Source: Micromonospora sonchi
Lineage (GTDB): Bacteria > Actinomycetota > Actinomycetes > Mycobacteriales > Micromonosporaceae
NCBI RefSeq assembly: GCF_014646235.1
Contig: NZ_BMNB01000003.1
Span: forward strand, 218,912 to 282,911
Reading direction: 5' to 3'
DNA length: 64,000 bases
In this document: positions 32,570-39,229 of the stretch, in pieces
Layout of the letters: each line of letters begins with the position of its first letter
Position numbering within the stretch: the stretch's first letter is position 1
Translations under genes and position numbers: made by a program
The notes under the pieces: model-generated
Told to the model about the DNA's origin: nothing
What the model saw: the letters and a program-made list of their open reading frames with translations, nothing else
Databases searched by the model: none

Positions 32570-32850
32570 CGGCCGCCTCCGGCCGCGAACACCTCGTGCC
32601 ACGCCTGCTCGTCGCTGCGGGAGCGGATCTGGGTGCCGTCGTTGAAACGCCGCGTGTCGACCATCGCGGCGGTGCGGGCGAGGTTGGCGTGAAGGTGGGC
32701 GCGCATCAGCCACCGGTCCCGCTGGGCGTCGGTCGGCGTGTAGTAGCCGTTTCCGCCGGGCAGGGCGTGTTCCTTCTGGTCGGCGAGGTCGGCGAGGCGC
32801 AGCGCCTCCTTGACGTGTTCGGGGCCGGTCATCGGCTTCGGGTCGGTCAT
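32566..32850 (-). CDS. small helical protein
   Basis: 94 residues; EHVKEALRLADLADQKEHAL then YTPTDAQRDRWLMRAHLHAN, a pattern of HEPN-like or helical phage proteins. Function unknown. Good ribosome-binding site (AAGGAGGCACC). Confidence 0.6.
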   Translation of the reverse strand: MTDPKPMTGPEHVKEALRLADLADQKEHALPGGNGYYTPTDAQRDRWLMRAHLHANLARTAAMVDTRRFNDGTQIRSRSDEQAWHEVFAAGGGR

Positions 32851-32863
32851 GGTGCCTCCTTGA

Positions 32864-33073
32864 TCAGGCCGGGTACTCGTCAGAGCCGGCAGGGAAGGGC
32901 TGAAAGTTGAGGACGATCACCTTCGCCAGGTTGTCCATCCGAGCCAACTCAGTGGCAATCTGCTGCACATCCACGTAGGAGCTGATCGCCTGCGCTCGGC
33001 GCAGTTCGGTGTTTCCGTGTCCGCTGTTTCCGCTGGCGGTGGTGAAGGCGTAGGAGATGAAGTAGCGGTACAT
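32864..33073 (-). CDS. conserved small phage protein (YFISYxF family)
   Basis: 69 residues from ATG 33073: MYRYFISYAFTTASGNSGHG, then NTELRRAQAISSYVDVQQIA, ending VIVLNFQPF. Proteins with this opening, a central I-x-S pattern and a terminal NFQ strand occur in many Gram-positive phages; function unknown. Confidence 0.7.
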   Translation of the reverse strand: MYRYFISYAFTTASGNSGHGNTELRRAQAISSYVDVQQIATELARMDNLAKVIVLNFQPFPAGSDEYPA

Positions 33074-33157
33074 GTGGCCTCCAAGGTCCGTTGTGGTCCC
33101 TTCGTCTGCCACGTGCCGGGGCTCGCGGCAGACAGGCACCCAACGGGCGGTCAGCGG

Positions 33158-33349
33158 CTACAGGCGGTCCTGGTGCTGCCAGCGCAGATGCTCACGGGAA
33201 TCGCTCATCACGCTGTTGCCGCCCGCCGACGACATCGGCTCGCAGCGGTTGTCGCTGCACGTGCCGGTTAGGCGTCCGGCGGGGCTGGTGGTGACCTCAA
33301 CTGTCTTGTCGGTGTTCCAGCTGGTGACGGTGGCGTAGTGCTTGCCCAT
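33158..33349 (-). CDS. small hypothetical protein
   Basis: 63 residues: MGKHYATVTSWNTDKTVEVT then GTCSDNRCEPMSSAGGNSVM. Two cysteines; small beta N-terminus. AGGAGAACCGC before the start. Function unknown. Confidence 0.5.
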   Translation of the reverse strand: MGKHYATVTSWNTDKTVEVTTSPAGRLTGTCSDNRCEPMSSAGGNSVMSDSREHLRWQHQDRL

Positions 33350-33440
33350 GCGGTTCTCCTATCGGCTGGTTGGCGGCTGGCCTGGATTGACCCCGCCGGG
33401 CCGGGAATACAAGGTCCAGCCCGGCAGGCTCACGTGCAGG

Positions 33441-33698
33441 TCAGCGGTCGGTGGTGTCGTCGGCGGGCGGGGTGCTGTACCGGTCGGCGAGGCTTCCCGC
33501 CGCCATCGCAGCCACCCCGAACAGCACGACCAGCACCACACCGAGCGGGGCGAGAGCCCCCCACACGCTGCCCGGCCGCACTGCGCGGATGACCATGCCG
33601 GCTGCCAGCGCGATCACTGCGGCGGTGGCGATCCAGCCGGCGATGGAGGCGACCCGCTCGGCGCGTGCGTGCCTGGCTGCGCGGTCGTCGGCGGCCAT
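33441..33698 (-). CDS. two-helix membrane protein
   Basis: 85 residues: basic N-terminus, helices IAGWIATAAVIALAAGMVI and LAPLGVVLVVLFGVAAMAAG, acidic tail. Start overlaps the next stop (TGATG-like coupling). Confidence 0.6.
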   Translation of the reverse strand: MAADDRAARHARAERVASIAGWIATAAVIALAAGMVIRAVRPGSVWGALAPLGVVLVVLFGVAAMAAGSLADRYSTPPADDTTDR

Positions 33699-33862
33699 CA
33701 GCGGCCGTACCCGAGGGACGCGCGGATGGCGGCGCGGCGGCTGTTGGAGCGACCCGGGCGGACCCGAACGGTCTGCCGCTCCCCGTCGGCGCCCCGGATG
33801 GCGCGGGTGGGGCGGATCTCGGACGGGGCGTAGCCGATGGTGACGCTGGCGGAAGCGAACAT
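33698..33862 (-). CDS. 54-residue basic protein
   Basis: From ATG 33862 (MFASASVTIGYAPSEIRPTR); Arg-rich C-terminus (RVRPGRSNSRRAAIRASLGY). GGGAGAAC before the start. Function unknown. Confidence 0.5.
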   Translation of the reverse strand: MFASASVTIGYAPSEIRPTRAIRGADGERQTVRVRPGRSNSRRAAIRASLGYGR

Positions 33863-33956
33863 GACAGTTCTCCCTGGTTGAGGGTGGTGCACGGTTTGGG
33901 TTGGGCGGTTCGTGGGCGGCCCCGACACGACGTGGGCGCGGGGACGCCCGGTGCTG

Positions 33957-34079
33957 CTACCTGCTGTTGTTCTTGCCGAGTCCGGCGCGGATGCGCTCCA
34001 CCTCGGCGGCGTTGCGGTTGTCCTTGTCCCGCTGCTCCCGGTCACGCTGCGCGGCCAGACTGCGCACGTCGCCGGTCAC
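33957..34079 (-). CDS. 40-residue helical micro-protein
   Basis: From GTG 34079 (GTGA overlap with the upstream stop): VTGDVRSLAAQRDREQRDKD and a further charged helix, ending KNNSR. The overlap and charge pattern argue that it is translated. A 94-bp gap follows with nothing recognisable. Confidence 0.45.
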   Translation of the reverse strand: MTGDVRSLAAQRDREQRDKDNRNAAEVERIRAGLGKNNSR

Positions 34080-34279
34080 CGGATCGGCTCCGTCCACCAC
34101 AGGCCGGCGTCCGTCCGCCAACCCACCCGCGACTCGTAACGCCCGTTCACCGGAACGTTCACCCGGCGTCCGTCGGCGAGCGTGGTACGGGACTCCCTAC
34201 GCCCGTCGCCGTGGATACGGGTGCGGCGACGACGGGACTCGGCGGGCAGCACAGCCGGACTGTTCACGTTGGGGCTCAC
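34076..34279 (-). CDS. small Arg-rich beta protein
   Basis: 67 residues from GTG 34279: RRRRTRIHGDGRRESRTTLA then VPVNGRYESRVGWRTDAGLW. Strand-turn-strand pattern; function unknown. 4-bp overlaps both sides. Confidence 0.5.
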   Translation of the reverse strand: MSPNVNSPAVLPAESRRRRTRIHGDGRRESRTTLADGRRVNVPVNGRYESRVGWRTDAGLWWTEPIR

Positions 34280-34536
34280 GACGTCGCCTCCCCGGCGATC
34301 GCGTCCAGCCAGGCAGCCACATCGGTCGCGGCGGCCCGCCGATCCACCCGGAACCGCTGCCACCCGTCGGCCTCACGCGCGTGGAGCGTGACCGCGATCA
34401 TCGTCCAGCCCCGGCCGGCGGCACCGGAGTAGTACCAGATGGTGCCCTGGTTTTCGGTGCACGCGATGACCGTGTGCCCGTTGGCGGTGTTGGGCTTGTC
34501 GGCCCACACGAGGGTCAGGTTGAAGTCGGCCATCAC
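34276..34536 (-). CDS. small protein
   Basis: 86 residues from GTG 34536 (or ATG 34533): ADFNLTLVWADKPNTANGHT, TIWYYSGAAGRGWTMIAVTL, then a helix. GTGA coupling favours the longer form. Function unknown. Confidence 0.55.
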   Translation of the reverse strand: MMADFNLTLVWADKPNTANGHTVIACTENQGTIWYYSGAAGRGWTMIAVTLHAREADGWQRFRVDRRAAATDVAAWLDAIAGEATS

Positions 34537-35036
34537 GCCACCGCCTTGGAGACGGCGGCCAGACCGCGACCGTTCAACACCAGCGACACGACCCGCTTGC
34601 GGCGACCCTCGAACGCGACCTTGCCGTAGCCCTTACGGTCCAGGCTGCGGAGGGTGGCGGCGGTGATGCCGTCGCCGACGAACACCACCCCATCGGTGTG
34701 GCTGTCGAGCGCCCGCTGCTGCGGACCGGACAGGGGGGCGAGGTGGGCGCCGGCCATCGTCGGGCGGACCTGACGGTGGGTGCCCTGCTTCGCCAGATCG
34801 GCGAGCGTGACCGGCGTGGTGTCGGCTTCCGCCTTGTACATGTGGGCGTAGCCGCGTGCGATCAGCCGAGCCTCACCCTCGGTGGGGTAGCTGCCGCAGT
34901 TGTCCTCCACCCGCAGGGTGCCCTGGTACACGGTGACCGTGTAGGCGCCGGCCCGGACGTATTGGAGGGTGATGGTGGCTCGTCCGGCGCGGTAGGTGAT
35001 CGCGTCGCCGGGCACGCTGAGAACAGCGTTCGACAT
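34533..35036 (-). CDS. first gene of the CACTAC-promoter operon
   Basis: 167 residues. The N-terminal 75 form a beta domain (ITYRAGRATITLQYVRAGAY, then LRVEDNCGSYPTEGEARLIA). The C-terminal 65 are basic (TLRSLDRKGYGKVAFEGRRK), as in small DNA-binding proteins; GPQQRALDSHTDGVVFVGDG lies between. Transcribed from the promoter at 35111-35139. Function unknown. Confidence 0.6.
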   Translation of the reverse strand: MSNAVLSVPGDAITYRAGRATITLQYVRAGAYTVTVYQGTLRVEDNCGSYPTEGEARLIARGYAHMYKAEADTTPVTLADLAKQGTHRQVRPTMAGAHLAPLSGPQQRALDSHTDGVVFVGDGITAATLRSLDRKGYGKVAFEGRRKRVVSLVLNGRGLAAVSKAVA

Positions 35037-35110
35037 CTCGGGGTACCTCCCGATCGGGGCTCGCTCGGTGTTAGCCGCACCTCGCGTGCCGTGCTGTATT
35101 GCTAGGAACT

Positions 35111-35151
35111 ACGGTAGTGCCGGGAACTACTCACGTCAACCCCGGCACTAC
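35111..35151 (-). promoter_or_regulatory. promoter inside an 11-bp inverted repeat
   Basis: Minus strand: -35 TTGACG (35139-35134), 17-bp spacer, -10 TACCGT (35116-35111). GTAGTGCCGGG (35114-35124) and CCCGGCACTAC (35141-35151) flank the -35 region as a perfect inverted repeat, with further GTAGTTCC copies in the spacer and below -10. Likely a repressed early promoter. Confidence 0.65.
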
Positions 35152-35165
35152 AGCAGTTTTTGCGG

Positions 35166-35384
35166 TCAGGCCGGGCGGATGATCTGGACGTCGTCATTGC
35201 CGCCGAACTGGGTGAGCGAGCGCTTCGGAAACCCCTTGAGCCACGCGCCGACCGTGTGGCCGTCGGTCGCGACACGCGTGCGGGTGACGATGATGCCGGC
35301 CGGGTAGTTGCGGTGCGCGGTGCTGACGAGTCGGTCGTTCTTGCGCAGCTCGTGCGCCTTGACGGTGATGACCTGATCCCACAT
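35166..35384 (-). CDS. small protein divergent from HTH regulator
   Basis: 72 residues from ATG 35384: MWDQVITVKAHELRKNDRLV, then YPAGIIVTRTRVATDGHTVG, a small beta-barrel-like protein. Expressed from the promoter at 35421-35450. Function unknown. Confidence 0.6.
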   Translation of the reverse strand: MWDQVITVKAHELRKNDRLVSTAHRNYPAGIIVTRTRVATDGHTVGAWLKGFPKRSLTQFGGNDDVQIIRPA

Positions 35385-35420
35385 GGTGTTCCCCTTGCTT
35401 GCCTTGTTGCCGACACCCCT

Positions 35421-35450
35421 ACTGTAGTCCCTGCCACTACGGTAACACAA
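35421..35450 (-). promoter_or_regulatory. promoter with GTAGTG/CACTAC repeats
   Basis: Minus strand: -35 TTGTGT (35450-35445), 18-bp spacer, -10 TACAGT (35426-35421), with TACCGTAGTG in the spacer. Further CCACTACAC copies at about 35456 and 35480 lie between it and the divergent regulator gene. Confidence 0.55.
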
Positions 35451-35454
35451 GCCC

Positions 35455-35494
35455 CCCACTACACTTTTCCGCACCCACCCACTACACTGATCAC
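35455..35494 (+). promoter_or_regulatory. CCACTACAC repeats; probable leaderless promoter of the HTH gene
   Basis: CCACTACACT occurs twice. The second contains TACACT as a -10 box six bases before the ATG at 35495, which would give a leaderless transcript, common in actinobacteria. No consensus -35 is visible. Confidence 0.45.
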
Positions 35495-35779
35495 ATGACC
35501 GACCCCGCAACCGACCCAACCGCTGCCATAGCCGCAGCTAGAAGCCTCGCCGACCCCGCCGAACGAGCACGCGCTATCGGCGTAATCCTCGGCAAAGACG
35601 GCCTACCCAAAATCACCAGCGAACTACGCGCCGAACGACAAGCCGCAGTCCTCGAACTCCGCAGCCGCAACATGTCATGGACCGAAGTAGGCGAAGCCAT
35701 CGGTCAGCACCGCAACCGCGCCCAGCAGATCGGCGAGGGACGCAGCGGCGGAAGGCCGGCGCGACCGGCAGCCAGCTGA
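35495..35779 (+). CDS. small helix-turn-helix regulator
   Basis: 94 residues. Helical N-terminus (AIAAARSLADPAERARAIGV) and helix-turn-helix near the end (NMSWTEVGEAIGQHRNRAQQ). Divergent from 35384 and surrounded by CACTAC repeats that it probably binds. Same two-part plan as 29216-29521. Confidence 0.7.
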   Translation: MTDPATDPTAAIAAARSLADPAERARAIGVILGKDGLPKITSELRAERQAAVLELRSRNMSWTEVGEAIGQHRNRAQQIGEGRSGGRPARPAAS

Positions 35780-35805
35780 CCTCAACCCGCCCATGACGTG
35801 AAGGC

Positions 35806-35851
35806 GGGGGTGGCAGGTGCGGCTAACACCTGGGCTCCACCCCCTTGATCG
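35806..35851 (+). ncRNA. structured leader RNA, copy B
   Basis: Outer stem GGGGGTGG (35806-35813)/CCACCCCC (35837-35844); inner stem CAGGTG (35814-35819)/CACCTG (35827-35832). The loop is CGGCTAA and the 3' bulge GGCT; TTGATCG follows (35845-35851). Relative to copy A, two outer pairs and one inner pair change with compensation. The ribosome-binding site GGGAGG starts within two bases, so folding could control access to it. Confidence 0.65.
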
Positions 35852-35867
35852 GGAGGTACCCCGACCC

Positions 35868-35963
35868 ATGGCCAAGATACTTGGCACTTCCACCCGTACG
35901 TCTGTACGGGTACCCGGCCATGCCATAGGCATCCCGATGGCCTATCCGGCGGACACCCCGTGA
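35868..35963 (+). CDS. 31-residue leader peptide overlapping initiator B
   Basis: ATG 35868, 11 bases after GGGAGG; MAKILGTSTRTSVRVPGHAI... ends in TGA overlapping the GTG of the initiator (GTGA). Size, place and basic Thr/Val/Arg content parallel the 21541 peptide, with RTSVR against RTGVR. Expected to couple translation. Confidence 0.55.
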   Translation: MAKILGTSTRTSVRVPGHAIGIPMAYPADTP

Positions 35964-36574
35964 GCCGCCGGCTGCACGCCCCCGACGATGAAGACAAGCC
36001 GTTCATCGCCCGATGGAACGTGCTCGTCCGCATCCTGCTCGTGGAATCGTCAGTCAAAGCCGTGGCCCGGTCGGCGATGGACTTCGCCGACTTCGATGAC
36101 GGCTCGTCCTGCCACCCCAGCAACGAACGCATCGAGCGGGAGACTGGGCTCAGTGAGCGGACCGTCCGCACCGCCTGGCAGGTGTTGCGCGGGCTGGGCA
36201 TGGCCGAACGGGTCGGCTTCGGGTCGCCCCACCGCAAGCTCGCCGACGAATACCAGTTGGTGATCCCGCCGTGGTGGCAGAACCTGCCGATCTACGGGCC
36301 GCACGTCCGCAAGTTCACCTGCCTGTACTGCCAGAAGCTGATCACCCCGCAGGGCAACTGCACCGTGAAGGTCGACGGGGACCGACAGAAGGTCAGCTTC
36401 GAAGTGCACCGGATGGCGTTCTGCCCGACGCCACGGGCCACCAAGGGGCGGGTCGCCTTGGACTGCCTCACCGAGTGGAACGAGTCCCAGCGGCAGCGAG
36501 GCGACCCGGTGTGGCACGAGTTCGGCGACGACCGGTGGAAGCTGTTCCGGCAGGCGAGGGCAGACGAGTGGTGA
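35960..36574 (+). CDS. replication initiator-like winged-helix protein B
   Basis: 204 residues. Residues 20-95 form a winged helix (LVRILLVESSVKAVARSAMD, SNERIERETGLSERTVRTAW) of the phage O / primosome-type initiator class. Residues 110-170 contain CLYCQKLITPQGNC, a zinc-ribbon-like pair. Unlike initiator A, the frame ends just before the iterons, which lie in a coupled following ORF. Confidence 0.75.
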   Translation: MSRRLHAPDDEDKPFIARWNVLVRILLVESSVKAVARSAMDFADFDDGSSCHPSNERIERETGLSERTVRTAWQVLRGLGMAERVGFGSPHRKLADEYQLVIPPWWQNLPIYGPHVRKFTCLYCQKLITPQGNCTVKVDGDRQKVSFEVHRMAFCPTPRATKGRVALDCLTEWNESQRQRGDPVWHEFGDDRWKLFRQARADEW

Positions 36575-36783
36575 CGCTCGCCGAGATACCGGAAGTCACT
36601 TCCGGTACCGGAACTAGTTTCCGCGTATACCGGAACTCACTTCCGGCACATGGCGGAACTGGTTTCCGCCGATACCGGAAGTCACTTCCGCCCAACACTC
36701 ATAGAACCACTCATCAGATCACTCATAAGACCTCTCCCCTTCGCTGGCGCGAAGGGCGGCGACGAAGCGAGGACGGCACATGA
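36571..36783 (+). CDS. coupled ORF that contains the iterons
   Basis: GTG 36571 overlaps the initiator stop and TGA 36781 overlaps the next ATG, so ribosomes can pass through. The 70-residue product repeats YRNSLPxxGGTGFRRYRKSLP because the DNA is an iteron array. It may be a real peptide, or may simply carry translation across the origin. Confidence 0.5.
   Translation: MTLAEIPEVTSGTGTSFRVYRNSLPAHGGTGFRRYRKSLPPNTHRTTHQITHKTSPLRWREGRRRSEDGT
36589..36726. repeat. candidate replication origin: five palindromic iterons plus ACTCAT repeats
   Basis: CCGGAAGTCACTTCCGG (36589-36605) and close variants at 36608-36625, 36630-36646, 36652-36670 and 36675-36690 repeat every 19-23 bp. Each is a dyad of GGAA/TTCC. 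Three ACTCAT hexamers follow at exactly 12-bp spacing (36697, 36709, 36721) in the least GC-rich DNA nearby. Iterons beside spaced AT-richer repeats are the layout of lambda-type origins. Confidence 0.7.
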
Positions 36784-38108
36784 CGAAACAGATCGACACG
36801 GACCAGCCGCTCATCCTCGGCTACGTGCCAGAACTGGACGCCAACCGCCCGGAGGGACGCGAGTGGCGACACAACGTTGAGCGCATCGCCCTGCGACTTC
36901 TGGTGGACGGCGGATCACCGCTGCTTGACGCTGCCGTCGATGACCTGGTTCCCGCACACTTCGACGGCGAACATCGCGTGATCTGCGAAACGCTGATCCG
37001 GATGCACGAGGCGGGCACCGACCTCACCGCCGAGACGCTGCGGCGTGAGCTGGCCGACTCCGTCAGCCAGGCGACGATTGACGATGTGCTTGCCCCCAGC
37101 AAGAGAGCCGAGCCGCACCAACTGGGACCGATCTGGATGGAGCGGCAGAACCTGATGAGCTTCCTGCGGGATCTACGCCGCGACGAACCCCTGTTCACCA
37201 AGGATGCAGCGGCGATGAAGGCGAGGCCGAGCAAGCTGCCGTTCGCTGACAACACCATCGCTGCCAGCACCAACGTTGGCAGCAAAGTCGGAGAGATCCC
37301 GCGCATCCCCAAAGACTTGGCGGAGGAATGGCTGATCGGCGCCATGCTCCTCGCCCGGCCCGTGATCATCCGCGCCTCGTGGATCGTCCGGCCAGCACAC
37401 TTTTCGCCGGAACGTCAGGCGCTGGTTGCATCCATCTACCGACTCAACGGCGAGCGGCGCCACGTATCACCGAAGGTCGTTGCAGACGACCTCGCGGCCA
37501 TCAACATGCTCGCCCAGGTCGGGGGCATTGAGCGCCTGAACCAGTACGTTGCGGACGTACCCGAGGCGGCGGACCCCATGCGGCAGATCGAAGAGTGGGC
37601 GACCGCCATTGCCGACGACGCTTTCGCTCGGCAGGTGCAGGAGGCGGCTACCGCCCTGCTTCGGGAGTGCCTGATCGGTGGGCGCCACCAGATTGCTCGG
37701 CGATACGCCTCTATCCACGCCCTACTTGTTGACAGCGTCGGCATGGATCACCGCGCTGACCTGGCATTCCTTGTGGCACGGAACCAGGGCACGGCGGTGG
37801 CTGCGCTGTACCGCTGGTTCGATGGTGATGACACGCTGCTGTACATCGGGATCACGAATGATCCGCATGTTCGGCAGTCGTCTCACGCGAAAAAGTCATC
37901 GTGGGCTGACTTCGCAGTCCGGGGCGCGATCGAGCGATTCGCCTCCCGGGAGAAGGCTGAGGCCGCCGAGAAGGCCGCGATCGAGGCGGAGCGCCCCCTG
38001 TTCAACCACATGCACAACGACACCCCGGAGGCCCGTCAGCGGCTGGTGGCGTATCTGGTCGAGCATGGCCGGATGGATTTGCTCGCCCCCGCCGTCTCAC
38101 GCGGCTAA
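36780..38108 (+). CDS. DnaB-N-like / GIY-YIG fusion protein
   Basis: 442 residues. Residues 28-95 (WRHNVERIALRLLVDGGSPL, AHFDGEHRVICETLIRMHEA) and 178-275 (EEWLIGAMLLARPVIIRASW, then HFSPERQALVASIYRL) both resemble the helical N-terminal domain of DnaB. No Walker A or other helicase motor motif is present. Residues 345-430 form a GIY-YIG domain: ALYRWF, LLYIGITNDPHVR, and a Glu/Asn end (AIEAERPLFNHMHN). It follows the origin in the same operon, so it may recruit host helicase, block it, or nick DNA. Roles are inference. Confidence 0.75.
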   Translation: MTKQIDTDQPLILGYVPELDANRPEGREWRHNVERIALRLLVDGGSPLLDAAVDDLVPAHFDGEHRVICETLIRMHEAGTDLTAETLRRELADSVSQATIDDVLAPSKRAEPHQLGPIWMERQNLMSFLRDLRRDEPLFTKDAAAMKARPSKLPFADNTIAASTNVGSKVGEIPRIPKDLAEEWLIGAMLLARPVIIRASWIVRPAHFSPERQALVASIYRLNGERRHVSPKVVADDLAAINMLAQVGGIERLNQYVADVPEAADPMRQIEEWATAIADDAFARQVQEAATALLRECLIGGRHQIARRYASIHALLVDSVGMDHRADLAFLVARNQGTAVAALYRWFDGDDTLLYIGITNDPHVRQSSHAKKSSWADFAVRGAIERFASREKAEAAEKAAIEAERPLFNHMHNDTPEARQRLVAYLVEHGRMDLLAPAVSRG

Positions 38109-38124
38109 CCGACCGGAGGACGCC

Positions 38125-38499
38125 ATGACCGACACCAGCGAACTGGACACACTCCGCGCCGAGAACGCTCGCCTGCGGCAAACCGTCCTCAACTACCGGT
38201 GGGCGAACCTCGCCCGCGACCTGGTAATCGCCAACCGGACCCGCCACAACCGCAACCACACCACCCGCCTACTCGAAACCGTCATTCACGAAACCGGCTG
38301 CCGGCACGTGCCCGCAGCGCTCAGCGACGACCACATCGGCCGTATGGACGGCACCTACTGGCAGGTCAACAACGCCGATGGGGTGTCGCTGCGGACGGCG
38401 ATGGCCGAGCCCCGGACGCGGGTGTGCGGCACGTGCCGACCCGACGTGGACCCGTCGACCGCCCTGGACGGGGCAGGAACGCTGCCCGTGCACCGCTGA
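38125..38499 (+). CDS. hypothetical early protein
   Basis: 124 residues. A coiled-coil start (ELDTLRAENARLRQTVLNYR), a basic His/Asn/Arg helix (VIANRTRHNRNHTT) and a CGTC pair near the end. First gene with the recurrent start region CCGGAGGACGCCATGACC. Function unknown. Confidence 0.6.
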   Translation: MTDTSELDTLRAENARLRQTVLNYRWANLARDLVIANRTRHNRNHTTRLLETVIHETGCRHVPAALSDDHIGRMDGTYWQVNNADGVSLRTAMAEPRTRVCGTCRPDVDPSTALDGAGTLPVHR

Positions 38500-38522
38500 C
38501 GCCGACTGAACCGGAGGACACC

Positions 38523-38756
38523 ATGACCATCAACCAGGAGCACACCCCGCTGCGAGAGTGGGAGCCCGAGCGCAACGAGCGCGTCGTCCACTGGCGCGAC
38601 CCGAACACTGTCGGCACGGTGATCCGCTGCGACCGGTACGGGCATGTCGCCGACCCCTACTGGCGGGCGTCTGTCCGCTGGGACGGCGGGCGGGTGGAGG
38701 ACGGCATCGAAACGTCGTCGCTGACCCGCGTGGACGGAACGCAGGGGCGCCGATGA
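38523..38756 (+). CDS. small beta-rich protein
   Basis: 77 residues: RNERVVHWRDPNTVGTVIRC then YWRASVRWDGGRVEDGIETS, a small barrel typical of phage accessory proteins. Start region GGAGGACACCATGACC; stop overlaps the next start. Confidence 0.6.
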   Translation: MTINQEHTPLREWEPERNERVVHWRDPNTVGTVIRCDRYGHVADPYWRASVRWDGGRVEDGIETSSLTRVDGTQGRR

Positions 38757-39205
38757 CCGGCCGCGACGACCCGAGCTGGGGCTGGGAGTTCGTAGTCGAA
38801 GACTTCGTGTACGCCCGCCTCGCCGAGGAGGATGCGACCGCGAGCCGACTTCCCGACGGCACCGACCGGGATGCTGCGGTCGCCCGGGTGGCTGCCCTTC
38901 GGGAACTGCTGGCCGAACACAGCATCTACGTCACACCACCCGACAGCCCTGAGCGGGCGAGCAGCCGGGAGGTTGAGGAGCAGTACGGCCTGCGATCCAT
39001 GGCTGGTGGTGTGAGCGCGGGGCGTTGCTACACCTGCGAAGCAGTCTGTGGTGTTCCTTGTGTGACGGTGACCGCGCTGGCCCGCATCTGGGTTGGCCAT
39101 CCCGACTTCCCGGCCGCCCATCGGGACCACAGAAACCGCAGTAACGCCGAGGTTGTGGCTGCTGGAACGTTTCGCCGCTTGCATTGGCCCGAAACGGTCG
39201 CCTGA
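38753..39205 (+). CDS. DUF6221-like protein
   Basis: 150 residues. DFVYARLAEEDATASRLPDG, a helix with AVARVAALRELLAEH, a cysteine group (CYTCEAVCGVPC), then VGHPDFPAAHRDH near the end follow the order of actinobacterial DUF6221 proteins. Common in actinophages and integrated elements; function unknown. Confidence 0.65.
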   Translation: MTGRDDPSWGWEFVVEDFVYARLAEEDATASRLPDGTDRDAAVARVAALRELLAEHSIYVTPPDSPERASSREVEEQYGLRSMAGGVSAGRCYTCEAVCGVPCVTVTALARIWVGHPDFPAAHRDHRNRSNAEVVAAGTFRRLHWPETVA

Positions 39206-39229
39206 CCCGACAACCCACCGGAGGACACC

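Noticed and set aside
36589..36690. Palindromic array as a CRISPR
   Set aside because: Units are 16-19-bp dyads with 3-6-bp gaps, no spacer-length unique segments and no cas genes; iterons fit far better.
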